DNA from: Cardiobacterium sp. Marseille-Q4385
GTDB lineage: Bacteria; Pseudomonadota; Gammaproteobacteria; Cardiobacteriales; Cardiobacteriaceae
NCBI RefSeq assembly: GCF_916618745.1
Contig: NZ_OU745373.1
Span: forward strand, 1,252,001 to 1,316,000
Direction: 5' to 3'
Length of the DNA stretch: 64,000 bases
Below, in pieces: positions 1-6,788 of the stretch (position 1 is its first letter; each line of letters begins with the position of its first letter). The notes under the pieces were generated by a model. It was not told the DNA's origin and did no database searches. It saw only the letters and a program-made list of their open reading frames with translations. The position numbers and the translations under genes are program-made.

Positions 1-269
1 GTGACCTGGTCATCATCGGCAGCGTCAGCCCGGGGGCGGAAATTTACGCCGACGGCAACATCACCGTGTACGGTGCCTTGCGTGGGCGTGCCTTCGCCGG
101 CGGACAGGACAACACCGCCGCCTACATTTATTGCCACACACTCGGCGCCGAGCTGGTTTCCATCGCCGGCTTTTATCAGGACATGGAACAGTTGCAGGCA
201 AACGGCATCCACCACAACGTCTTTATCAGCCTGAATGCGGATGAAAGCATGCGCATAGTGTCGGTATAA
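1..269 (+). CDS. minC: Septum site-determining protein MinC, C-terminal part (5' end outside window)
   Basis: The reading frame is open from base 3 to a TAA at 267-269. It carries the MinC C-terminal beta-helix signature: DLVIIGSVSPGAEIYADG, then NITVYGALRGRAFAG, then the YCHTLGAELVSIAG strand. MinC inhibits FtsZ assembly away from midcell and is recruited to the membrane by MinD. Only the last 88 or so residues are present, so the N-terminal FtsZ-inhibiting domain lies upstream of the window. minD starts 33 bp downstream on the same strand, giving the usual minCDE order. Identification rests on motif recognition and on gene order. Confidence 0.93.
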   Translation, partial: DLVIIGSVSPGAEIYADGNITVYGALRGRAFAGGQDNTAAYIYCHTLGAELVSIAGFYQDMEQLQANGIHHNVFISLNADESMRIVSV

Positions 270-302
270 TGCCGCGCCACACCATAACAAAGAGACAAAA
301 AC

Positions 303-1118
303 ATGAGTAAAGTTATCGTCGTCACCTCAGGTAAAGGCGGAGTAGGGAAGACCACGACCAGCGCCAGCATCGCCTGCGGTTTTGCCATGAAGGGACACAA
401 AACCTGCGTGATCGACTTCGACGTTGGCCTGCGCAACCTCGACCTCATCATGGGCGTAGAACGCCGCGTGGTGTACGACTTCGTCAACGTTATCAACGGC
501 GAAGCCAGCCTGAAACAGGCGCTCATTAAGGACAAGCGGGTGGAAAACCTCTACGTGCTCGCCGCCTCGCAAACTCGCGACAAGGAAGCGCTTACCAAAG
601 AAGGGGTGGAAAAAGTCATTAACGACCTGAAATCGATGGACTTCGAATACATCATCTGCGACAGCCCCGCCGGCATCGAACAAGGCGCCCTGATGGCGCT
701 TTACTTTGCCGATGAAGCCATCATCACCACCAACCCCGAAGTTTCCTCCGTACGCGACTCCGACCGCATCCTCGGCATCCTCGCCAGCAAATCGCGTCGC
801 GCCGAGCTGGGTGAAGACGCGGTCAAAGAACACCTCGTCATCACCCGCTACAAACCCGAACGCGTACAGCAGCAAGAAATGCTTTCCGTGGAAGACGTCA
901 TCGAAATTCTCTCCATTCCCCTGCTCGGCGTCATCCCCGAAGACCATGACAACGTCCTGATCGCTTCCAACCGGGGCGAACCGGTCATCCTCTTCTCCGA
1001 CAGCCACGCAGGCCAAGCCTACTCCGATCTGGTCGAACGCTTCCTCGGCAAAGACTTGCCGCACCGCTTCCTTGATGTCAAACGCAAAGGCATCTTCTCC
1101 AAACTCTTCGGAGGTTAG
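303..1118 (+). CDS. minD: Septum site-determining protein MinD (ParA-family ATPase)
   Basis: MinD is the membrane-cycling ATPase that carries MinC to the poles and is released by MinE. The 271-residue protein has the deviant Walker A motif GKGGVGKTT with the signature lysine at residue 11 and the P-loop lysine at 16. It has the switch region DFDVGLRNLD and the ICDSPAGIE Walker B strand. It ends in an amphipathic basic helix (VKRKGIFSKLFGG), the known membrane-targeting tail. Length matches Escherichia MinD (270 aa). The gene sits between minC and minE, with only 4 bp before minE, so the three are almost certainly one operon. Confidence 0.98.
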   Translation: MSKVIVVTSGKGGVGKTTTSASIACGFAMKGHKTCVIDFDVGLRNLDLIMGVERRVVYDFVNVINGEASLKQALIKDKRVENLYVLAASQTRDKEALTKEGVEKVINDLKSMDFEYIICDSPAGIEQGALMALYFADEAIITTNPEVSSVRDSDRILGILASKSRRAELGEDAVKEHLVITRYKPERVQQQEMLSVEDVIEILSIPLLGVIPEDHDNVLIASNRGEPVILFSDSHAGQAYSDLVERFLGKDLPHRFLDVKRKGIFSKLFGG

Positions 1119-1122
1119 GATC

Positions 1123-1398
1123 ATGAGCTTGTTTGATTTCTTCAGAAAAAACCGGCCGCAGCATTCAGCGGCAACGGCCAAAGAGCGTCTGCAAATCATC
1201 GTCGCGCATCAGCGCAACCAGAGCAGCCAGCCGCAACTGCTGGAAACCATGAAGCGGGAAATCCTCGAAGTGGTGAAAAAATACTTCGCCATCAACCTTG
1301 AAGACATCAGCGCTGATTTCTCGCGCGAAGGGGAAACGGAAATCCTCGAACTCAACATCAACCTGCACAGTAAAGACAACCTGCCGGAAAACGCGTAA
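1123..1398 (+). CDS. minE: Cell division topological specificity factor MinE
   Basis: MinE stimulates MinD ATPase and so confines division to midcell. The 91-residue product begins MSLFDFFRKNR (the N-terminal membrane/MinD-binding segment). It has the anti-MinCD helix AKERLQIIVAHQR near residues 19-31 and a C-terminal topological specificity region. An ATG further upstream in this frame overlaps minD; I chose the ATG at 1123 because GGAGG lies 8 bases upstream and because MinE proteins begin with this segment. Stop to next start (hslR) is 5 bp, suggesting continued co-transcription. Confidence 0.96.
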   Translation: MSLFDFFRKNRPQHSAATAKERLQIIVAHQRNQSSQPQLLETMKREILEVVKKYFAINLEDISADFSREGETEILELNINLHSKDNLPENA

Positions 1399-1403
1399 AT
1401 CCC

Positions 1404-1796
1404 ATGAACGATGCTGCGGGCGTCCGCCTCGACCAATGGCTGTGGGCGGCACGTTTCTACAAAAGCCGGGCGCTCGCCAAAGCCGCCATTGAAAACGGTC
1501 AGGTTCTTGTCGGCGGACAGCGTGCCAAAGCGGCACGCGCCATCAAAAGTGGCGATCTGCTGCATATCGACAAACACGGCGAACAGGTTTACGACGTGAC
1601 CGTCATCCGCTGCGAGAACAAGCGCGTCAGTGCGCCCATTGCGCAAACCTTCTACGCCGAGACCGCAGACAGCATCGCCCGCCGCGCCGAACTGCACGCT
1701 CAACAACAAGCCGCCCGCGACATGGTGCATTACCCCAACCGCCGCCCGAATAAACGCGACCGCAGACAAATCCGCGCCTTCCGCCATGGCGAATAG
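1404..1796 (+). CDS. hslR: Heat shock protein 15-like S4-domain RNA-binding protein HslR
   Basis: HslR (Hsp15) binds stalled 50S subunits that carry peptidyl-tRNA and helps recycle them. The 130-residue product has an N-terminal S4 domain starting RLDQWLWAARFYKSR, followed by AKAAIENGQVLVGG, then a basic C-terminal tail typical of the family. The start at 1404 is the first ATG after the minE stop and leaves a 5 bp gap. A strong hairpin terminator follows at 1810-1836, so this is probably the last gene of the min operon. Grouping with minCDE is not something I recall as standard and may be local. Confidence 0.93.
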   Translation: MNDAAGVRLDQWLWAARFYKSRALAKAAIENGQVLVGGQRAKAARAIKSGDLLHIDKHGEQVYDVTVIRCENKRVSAPIAQTFYAETADSIARRAELHAQQQAARDMVHYPNRRPNKRDRRQIRAFRHGE

Positions 1797-1809
1797 GCGA
1801 CAGTCGATG

Positions 1810-1837
1810 AAAAAAACGGGCCCCGGGCCCGTTTTTT
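1810..1837 (+). terminator. Rho-independent terminator after hslR
   Basis: An A-run, a GC hairpin (ACGGGCCC / GGGCCCGT with a one-base centre) and a run of six T lie 14 bp after the hslR stop. The flanking A and T runs pair as well, so it could also stop transcription from the other side. Confidence 0.9.
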
Positions 1838-1868
1838 ATGGCAACGCCTCCGTACATGAATTGACGCT

Positions 1869-1976
1869 TATAGTTGAATAGATAAAAAAGCGTAACAAGA
1901 CGCGTCGCCGCAGACAGTACAGGTAGTACGGCAAGGCGGCGCAACGCCGTTACGATTTTTTAGATGTTTAACTATA
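1869..1976. mobile_element. Correia-like inverted-repeat element, short form, copy 1
   Basis: This 108 bp element begins TATAGTTGAATAGAT and ends ATGTTTAACTATA, so its ends are imperfect inverted repeats of about 28 bp (AAAAAGCGTAAC against GTTACGATTTTT). The core contains CAGACAGTACAGGTAGTACG. The same element recurs, mostly inverted, at 5959-6066, 32616-32722, 47476-47626 and as a right half at 58171-58213. Size, palindromic ends, target-like TA at both ends and the core resemble the Correia repeat enclosed elements of Neisseria as I remember them. Confidence 0.85.
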
Positions 1977-1980
1977 TGGC

Positions 1981-2190
1981 CGCTTGACGAGCCCAGTAAC
2001 GACGCCGCTTGACGAGCCCAGTAACCACGCCGCTTGGCGAGCCCAGTAACCACGCCGCTTGGCGAGCCCAGTAACCACGCCGCTTGGCGAGCCCAGTAAC
2101 CACGCCGCTTGGCGAGCCCAGTAACCACGCCGCTTGGCGAGCCCAGTAACCACGCTGCTTGGCGGACCCAGTAACGACACCGCTTGGCGG
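1981..2190. repeat. Tandem 25 bp repeat array, 8 full copies plus a partial
   Basis: Unit starts fall at 1981, 2006, 2031, 2056, 2081, 2106, 2131 and 2156, each 25 bp (CGCTTGGCGAGCCCAGTAAC plus CACGC), with a partial ninth at 2181. The inner copies are identical and the outer ones drift (GACGAG, GGCGGA), as expected for an array that grows by slippage or unequal exchange. Read on the minus strand, the core is CCAAGCGGCG...TACTGGGCTC, the same as the dispersed repeats elsewhere in the window. It sits just beyond the StiP-like gene stop. Confidence 0.95.
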
Positions 2191-2198
2191 TCACAATC

Positions 2199-3284
2199 TC
2201 AACGGTTTGCCGGGCCGTGCGAACGGATAAGGGCGACAGCGTGATACGGCAGGTCGGGACGGTGTTCAACGATGGCCTGTTTTTCAGCGGCGAGTTGCAC
2301 GAGGTGGGCAGTCGCGGGAGCGGCAGGGTCGCGCAGGATGAGACGTTCCGGATGGCGGCGCAGCAGGACACGCGTTGCTTCGCCGATGCCGGGTTTGATG
2401 AAATTGTCGTTGCTGATGCCGTAGCGGGCGCGGATGTCGGCGAGCAGGTGTTGCGCGGTTGCGGCAGCCTGTGCCGTGTCGGCAGGCGCGGCGCTAGGCA
2501 GCTCGCCGTCGGCCAGTGTGCTGATGCGGTCGGCGAAGGTTTGCGAGAGATCGTGCGGCGCGAGATCGCGGTAATAAACACAGCCGTGGTAGTCGTCCGC
2601 AGCAATTTGTTCGTTCAGGATGCTGCGGCTGATGAGGCCGCTGATGGTGGCATTCAGGAGGGCGGACGGGATGAGGTAGTCGTCGGCGGTGGCGGCGCAG
2701 GCGGCCGTGCCGGAGAGGTCAGCGAGGACGTAGAGGCCGCTGTCGATGTTCGTCCCCGCTTGCGCGTTGTAAGCGGCGATGAAGCGGTGCAATTCGCGGG
2801 CGATGACGCCTTTGCCCGTCCAGCCGTCGATGAAGACGAGATCGGTGTCGGCGTGATGGGCGAGGATGTGGCGCAGGGCGTTCTCGTCGATGTCGCGATC
2901 GCGGATGATCGAGATGCTGTAATGGGCGACAGATGCGCCGTAGTGGCGGCTGAGAATGGCGCGCAAGATGACGCCGACCGGCGTACCGGCGCGCGCCAAC
3001 GAGACAAGTGCAGGCGGGCAGTGGTGCCGCGCGGCAATGCAGGCGGCAAGCTGGCGGCAGTCAGCGGCCATGCGCGCTTCATTCTGCGCGCAGGCGGCGC
3101 GGAAGAGCTCAAGGTAGCGCGTGCTGGGCGGGTATTCGGGCGAGAGCATTTCGCTGTAATGCTTTTGCCCGCTCTGGATGAGCGCTTCTTTGGCGGCTGT
3201 GTCGGCGATGGGCGCCAGCTGGATGGGTTTCAGCAGGAAGGTCACTTGTTCGGCGCGGTAGCTACCGTGGAAGGGCATGTTCAT
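2199..3284 (-). CDS. StiP-like / phosphoribosyltransferase-type protein of ter-associated gene sets
   Basis: The 361-residue product resembles the family annotated as cysteine protease StiP or PRTase_1, which in many bacteria sits beside tellurium-resistance (ter) genes with HAD hydrolases, ATP-grasp enzymes and CitE-like lyases. Visible landmarks are LARAGTPVGVILRAIL (around residues 98-113), SISIIRDRDIDENALRHIL, and FIDGWTGKGVIARELH, which looks like a phosphoribosyltransferase PRPP loop. The start overlaps the upstream HAD gene by 4 bp (ATGA), indicating translational coupling. The biochemical role is not established; family recognition is from memory of motifs, not a search. The stop lies 9 bp from a tandem repeat array. 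Confidence 0.75.
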   Translation of the reverse strand: MNMPFHGSYRAEQVTFLLKPIQLAPIADTAAKEALIQSGQKHYSEMLSPEYPPSTRYLELFRAACAQNEARMAADCRQLAACIAARHHCPPALVSLARAGTPVGVILRAILSRHYGASVAHYSISIIRDRDIDENALRHILAHHADTDLVFIDGWTGKGVIARELHRFIAAYNAQAGTNIDSGLYVLADLSGTAACAATADDYLIPSALLNATISGLISRSILNEQIAADDYHGCVYYRDLAPHDLSQTFADRISTLADGELPSAAPADTAQAAATAQHLLADIRARYGISNDNFIKPGIGEATRVLLRRHPERLILRDPAAPATAHLVQLAAEKQAIVEHRPDLPYHAVALIRSHGPANR

Positions 3285-3991
3285 AGTTGGCGGGCAATTT
3301 GGCTGGCGGAAGGGGCAAGAAGGTAGTCGCAGAGGCGCATATAGGGCAGGTCGCTGCTGCTGTCGCCCATGCCGATGCTGACCAGTGCCGGATGGTCGGC
3401 GCGATACTTGGCGAGCAGATGGGCGACGGCATGCGCCTTGTCGAGCCAGGCGGGGAGGACAGCGAGGTTGTTGCCGTTCCGGTGCAGACGGTAGTCATCG
3501 CCCAAATGTGGGCGCAGGCGCCCGGCGGCATCATCCAGCGGGGCGAGATCAGCGCTGGTACTTTTCATGAGCAGATAGAAGGGAATGTCGTAATCGCGGA
3601 TGAGGCGGGTGTTAAGCGCGGCTGTCGCCGGCAGGTGCGCGGCAAGGGCTTCAAGTCCGGCGACGCTTTGGGCGGCATTGGCACGGCTCTGCGCCAGCCA
3701 GGCGGGATCGGCGCTACCATCCGGCAGGAGGATGACGCCGCCGTGGTTGATGACGGCATGGGCGGTGAAAGGAATACGCACGCGGCGGTAGGCATCAAGA
3801 TTGCGCGCGGTGACAGGAATCATCGTGGCGTGCGCCTGCCAGTGCGCCAGCAATGCCTGCTGACACGGCGAAGCGTAGGAAATCGGTGCGCCGTCTTTGA
3901 GATAGGCGAGCGGCACATGCGCGGGCGTCGGCGCTGCCTTGCGCGCGCTGGTGAAAAGGGTATCGTCGAGGTCGGTGAAGAGAAGGAGCAT
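3281..3991 (-). CDS. HAD-superfamily hydrolase (ter-associated type)
   Basis: The N-terminal motif LLFTDLDDTLF is HAD motif I (DxDxT). IPVTARN is a motif II-like segment, and VSIGMGDSSSDLPYMRLCDY is motif IV with the paired aspartates. This predicts a phosphatase or phosphotransferase with the cap type seen in sucrose/trehalose-phosphate phosphatases; the substrate is unknown. I placed the start at the ATG at 3991, just before motif I. A TTG at 4012 would add seven residues but lies inside a copy of the dispersed CCAAGCGG repeat and has no ribosome site. It overlaps the StiP-like gene by 4 bp, so the two form a unit. Confidence 0.8.
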   Translation of the reverse strand: MLLLFTDLDDTLFTSARKAAPTPAHVPLAYLKDGAPISYASPCQQALLAHWQAHATMIPVTARNLDAYRRVRIPFTAHAVINHGGVILLPDGSADPAWLAQSRANAAQSVAGLEALAAHLPATAALNTRLIRDYDIPFYLLMKSTSADLAPLDDAAGRLRPHLGDDYRLHRNGNNLAVLPAWLDKAHAVAHLLAKYRADHPALVSIGMGDSSSDLPYMRLCDYLLAPSASQIARQL

Positions 3992-4124
3992 CGGATTCGT
4001 CGGATCGGCCAAGCGGAGAAGGCGGCATTGTAAGCTGCTTTGCCTGCCATTCCGGCGTTTTGGCTACAAGGAGGGCGCGGGAGCGGAACAATATCGTTGA
4101 TTAAGTTCCGTCGCAATTTCACTG

Positions 4125-4154
4125 TTGACAGAAATAACTGTTATTCCTTATGAT
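4125..4154 (+). promoter_or_regulatory. Promoter of the GbsR-type regulator with palindrome in the spacer
   Basis: TTGACA at 4125-4130 and TATGAT at 4149-4154 are 18 bp apart. The spacer carries AATAACTGTTATT (4133-4145), a perfect inverted repeat of 6 bp arms, well placed to be an autoregulatory operator. The start codon is only 9 bp beyond the -10, so the transcript would be leaderless or nearly so. Confidence 0.7.
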
Positions 4155-4162
4155 CTCACCCC

Positions 4163-4681
4163 ATGAAACTCAATCCGACGACTGAAAAATTTGTCCTGCA
4201 CTGGGGCGAAATGGGCACCCAATGGGGGGTGAACCGCACCGTGGCGCAAATCCATGCCCTGCTCTACATCCTGGGACGCCCGATGCCTGCTGATGAAATC
4301 GCTGAAACCCTCGGCGTGGCGCGCTCTAACGTCAGCAACAGCATCAAGGAGCTGCAAAGCTGGCAACTGGTGCAGACCGTGCATATCCTTGGCGACCGCC
4401 GCGACCACTTCACCACCTCCGGCGATGTGTGGGAACTCTTCCGCATCATCGTTGCCGAACGGCAGCGGCGCGAAATCGAGCCGACCGTGCGTTTCCTGCA
4501 AAGCCTGATGGACAGCCCCGAATACGCCCAGGAAAACGAAACCGCGCGACAGCGCATCGCGCAAACGCACGAATTTGTCGGCACCCTGACCAGCTGGACG
4601 CAGGAAATGCTGCGTCTTTCCACCACAACGCTGGCCAAAGTGCTGAAACTGGGCGCGAGCATCCAGAAACTGCTGCGCTGA
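4163..4681 (+). CDS. GbsR/MarR-family winged-helix transcriptional regulator
   Basis: This 172-residue protein starts MKLNPTTEKFVLHWGEMGTQWG, typical of GbsR-type (YvaV/OpcR) regulators. Its winged helix includes HALLYILGRPMPADEIAE and GVARSNVSNSIKELQSW (recognition helix near residues 52-68), followed by LGDRRDHF. Family members in Bacillus control compatible-solute uptake; the ligand here is unknown. The C-terminal half is helical and probably dimerises. The start is the first ATG after a strong promoter; no Shine-Dalgarno precedes it. The next gene starts 55 bp on, so the three membrane-protein genes downstream may be its targets or operon partners. Confidence 0.85.
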   Translation: MKLNPTTEKFVLHWGEMGTQWGVNRTVAQIHALLYILGRPMPADEIAETLGVARSNVSNSIKELQSWQLVQTVHILGDRRDHFTTSGDVWELFRIIVAERQRREIEPTVRFLQSLMDSPEYAQENETARQRIAQTHEFVGTLTSWTQEMLRLSTTTLAKVLKLGASIQKLLR

Positions 4682-4736
4682 ACCCGCCTGATTGCCAACG
4701 GCAGACAGGCATTCTTTTTACCTTTGGATTTCTCTT

Positions 4737-5132
4737 ATGACAGAAAATTCGAAAACAGAAAACGACCTGAACTACATCCCGGCGAAAGTTGTCCTGCTTT
4801 ATTCCCTATGGGGTGGGGCGGTGGCAGGGTTCTGGTCAGGACTCGTTATCTCTCCGCCGCTGATTTTTCTCACCGTACCGGCCGGCATACCCATCGGCTT
4901 CCTCCCAGCCTTTCTCTGCGGCTGCTACCTAGCCTGGCGGCGCGTTTATAACGACAATCCGTTCTACGCCGCACTTGCCGGAGCCATCAGCGCCATATTG
5001 TGTGCCGCCCCATTGGATTGGCTCATCCATGACAAATTGACAGGAGACACTGCTATCCTCACCCTCCTTGGTGCCATCAGCGCCTTTACCCTCGCCTTCT
5101 TCATCCTGCCCTCACCGCCGGAGGGCGTATGA
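4737..5132 (+). CDS. Hypothetical membrane protein
   Basis: The 131-residue product has about four hydrophobic segments: KVVLLYSLWGGAVAGFWSG, PLIFLTVPAGIPIGFLPAFL, FYAALAGAISAILCAAPLDW, and ILTLLGAISAFTLAFFILP. I do not recognise a family. I chose the ATG at 4737 (MTENSKTEN) because the upstream part of the frame overlaps the spacer after the regulator. Its stop overlaps the next start (ATGA), so it is co-translated with the DoxX-like gene. Confidence 0.75.
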   Translation: MTENSKTENDLNYIPAKVVLLYSLWGGAVAGFWSGLVISPPLIFLTVPAGIPIGFLPAFLCGCYLAWRRVYNDNPFYAALAGAISAILCAAPLDWLIHDKLTGDTAILTLLGAISAFTLAFFILPSPPEGV

Positions 5133-5509
5133 AAATCCCGACCTATCTCACCATTTCCCTCGCCTTTCTCTGGCTGTGGAGCGGGCTACAACCCGCCCTG
5201 ACCGCGCCCGACGTTTCGCTGCAACTGCTGGCGGATATCGGCATTGCTGCGCCGTGGCGCCATCCGCTTTTCTACGCGGCATCCGCCTGGGATGTGCTGC
5301 TCGGCATCCTCATTCTCACGCCGCTGCGCCGACTGCCCGCGCTGTGGCTACTGCAAAGTGCGAGTATCGCCGCCTACACCCTCATCATCGCCTGCTGCCT
5401 GCCCGCTTACTGGCTGCACCCCTTTGCGCCGCTTGTCAAAAACCTGCCGTTGCTGGCGCTCACCGTCTATTTCTACCAACAAACCCGGAGCAGCCGATGG
5501 ACTACCTGA
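5129..5509 (+). CDS. DoxX-like small membrane protein
   Basis: The 126-residue product has four hydrophobic helices (starting LTISLAFLWLWSGLQPAL, then YAASAWDVLLGILILTPL) and matches the DoxX_3-type fold in length and pattern, including the early LWSG segment and AWDVLLG. Function of this subgroup is unknown; relatives are often encoded next to NAD-dependent epimerase-like proteins and DUF2269 proteins. It overlaps its upstream neighbour by 4 bp and its downstream neighbour by 13 bp, so the three form a tight operon. Confidence 0.72.
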   Translation: MKIPTYLTISLAFLWLWSGLQPALTAPDVSLQLLADIGIAAPWRHPLFYAASAWDVLLGILILTPLRRLPALWLLQSASIAAYTLIIACCLPAYWLHPFAPLVKNLPLLALTVYFYQQTRSSRWTT

Positions 5510-5967
5510 TCGTAAAAACCCTGCACATCCTTTCGGCCACCATCCTGGTCGGCACCGGCTTCGGCAGCGCCTTTTACCTATTCTGGATCAACCGCAGCGG
5601 CTCAGTCGCTGCCCAAGCGGTGGTGGCGCGCTGGGTTATCAAGGCGGACTGGTGGCTGACTACGCCAGCGGGCATCTTCCAACCGCTCTCCGGCCTGTGG
5701 CTGGCGCACTACGCCGGTTTCCCGCTCACCGCGCGCTGGATTTGGCTGACTTTTGCGCTGTACGCTTTCGCCGGACTGTGCTGGTTGCCAGTCTTATGGC
5801 TGCAACTGCGCATGGCGGCAATGGCGGAAGAAGCCGTTGCCCAAGAAAAACCGCTGCCATCGCGCTACCGGCGTTACGCCCGCTACTGGGAATGGCTGGG
5901 CTATCCCGCTTTCTGCGCGATGGTGGTGGTGTACTTTCTGATGGTACTAAAGCCGCAATATAGTTAA
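5497..5967 (+). CDS. DUF2269-like integral membrane protein
   Basis: The 156-residue product begins MDYLIVKTLHILSATILVGTGFGSAF, a helix with a conserved His found in DUF2269 proteins. It has further helices at WWLTTPAGIFQPLSGLWLA, WIWLTFALYAFAGLCWLP and YPAFCAMVVVYFLMVL. The His and Trp pattern suggests a heme- or quinone-side redox membrane protein, but that is inference. The final two codons and the TAA stop are supplied by the end of a Correia-like element (from 5959), so the original C-terminus may have been a little different. Confidence 0.75.
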   Translation: MDYLIVKTLHILSATILVGTGFGSAFYLFWINRSGSVAAQAVVARWVIKADWWLTTPAGIFQPLSGLWLAHYAGFPLTARWIWLTFALYAFAGLCWLPVLWLQLRMAAMAEEAVAQEKPLPSRYRRYARYWEWLGYPAFCAMVVVYFLMVLKPQYS

Positions 5968-6066
5968 ACATCTAAAAAATCGTAACGGCGTTGCGTCGCC
6001 TTGCCGTACTACCTGTACTGTCTGCGGCGACGCGCCTTGTTACGCTTTTTTATCTATTCAACTATA
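5959..6066. mobile_element. Correia-like element, short form, copy 2
   Basis: This 108 bp copy lies in the opposite orientation to the copy at 1869 and is almost identical to its reverse complement. It begins TATAGTTAAACATCT and ends ATCTATTCAACTATA. It provides the last residues and stop codon of the DUF2269-like gene. The core reads GTACTACCTGTACTGTCTGC. Confidence 0.88.
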
Positions 6067-6124
6067 AGTGGTAGACCTCACCACTGTCGCGATGTCTCCA
6101 CTCTTTTCTTCTGCCCAGGCACGA

Positions 6125-6149
6125 AAAAAGCGGGGTATTGCCCCGCTTT
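6125..6149 (-). terminator. Terminator of ohr
   Basis: The hairpin AAAGCGGGG / CCCCGCTTT with loop TATTG is followed on the minus strand by a run of T. It lies 19 bp after the ohr stop. Confidence 0.88.
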
Positions 6150-6167
6150 GTGCGCCGGACGGTGTAC

Positions 6168-6587
6168 TTACACGTTGATGTGGAAGGTGACGTCGATGTT
6201 GCCACGGGTAGCGCGGGAATACGGGCAGACTTCGTGCGCTTTGGCGACAAGTGCTTCGGCAGCGGCTTTATCCATGCCGGGCAGGGCGATGTTAAAGACG
6301 ACGCCGAGGCGGAAGTGGTCTTGCGCGTCTTTGCCGAGGGCAACATCGGCATCGATGGCGAATCCTTGCGGCAGGGCAATTTTTTCATTGCCAGCGACAA
6401 GGCGGGCGGCACCGATGAAGCAGGCGGCATAACCGGCGGCAAAAAGCTGTTCCGGGTTGCTGCCGGCACCGTTACCACCGAGTTCAGCCGGCGGGGCGAG
6501 TTTGAGGTCGAGTTTACCGTCGCTGGATTTGGCAGCACCGTCGCGGCCACCGGTAACGTGTACATGAGCGGTATAGAGTGTGGTCAT
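6168..6587 (-). CDS. ohr: Organic hydroperoxide resistance protein (Ohr/OsmC family)
   Basis: Ohr reduces organic and fatty-acid hydroperoxides to alcohols with a two-cysteine mechanism, using lipoylated proteins as reductant. The 139-residue product has both cysteines: Cys56 in GYAACFIGA and Cys121 in CPYSRATRGN, with the Glu and Arg context of Ohr rather than OsmC. I chose the ATG at 6587 (MTTLYTAHVHVTGG) because AGAGGA precedes it and Ohr proteins begin this way; the frame remains open 39 codons further upstream. It is single, with its own terminator. No OhrR regulator gene is adjacent. Confidence 0.94.
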   Translation of the reverse strand: MTTLYTAHVHVTGGRDGAAKSSDGKLDLKLAPPAELGGNGAGSNPEQLFAAGYAACFIGAARLVAGNEKIALPQGFAIDADVALGKDAQDHFRLGVVFNIALPGMDKAAAEALVAKAHEVCPYSRATRGNIDVTFHINV

Positions 6588-6788
6588 GGTTAGTTCCTCT
6601 TGGGTTTGTGGATAGTTCTTCATTCCGAACGCTTGTGGTTCGAATGAGCGGTGCATGGTAACTGCTGGAATGCGCGGGGCATAGTCATGATTTTTTATAG
6701 TCATTCCAAATAGAACTGATACGGTATTGTCTCGCTTCTATCTGAAACGGCTATATCGCTGTCATCGGTTATGCCCCGGTGCGACACT

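Noticed and set aside
1981..2190. CRISPR array
   Set aside because: The 25 bp units are directly contiguous with no unique spacers, and no cas genes are nearby.
1868..2605. Minus-strand frame encoding RRGYWARQAAWLLGSPSG repeats
   Set aside because: It is the translation of the 25 bp tandem array plus an out-of-frame part of the StiP-like gene. There is no ribosome site or independent support.
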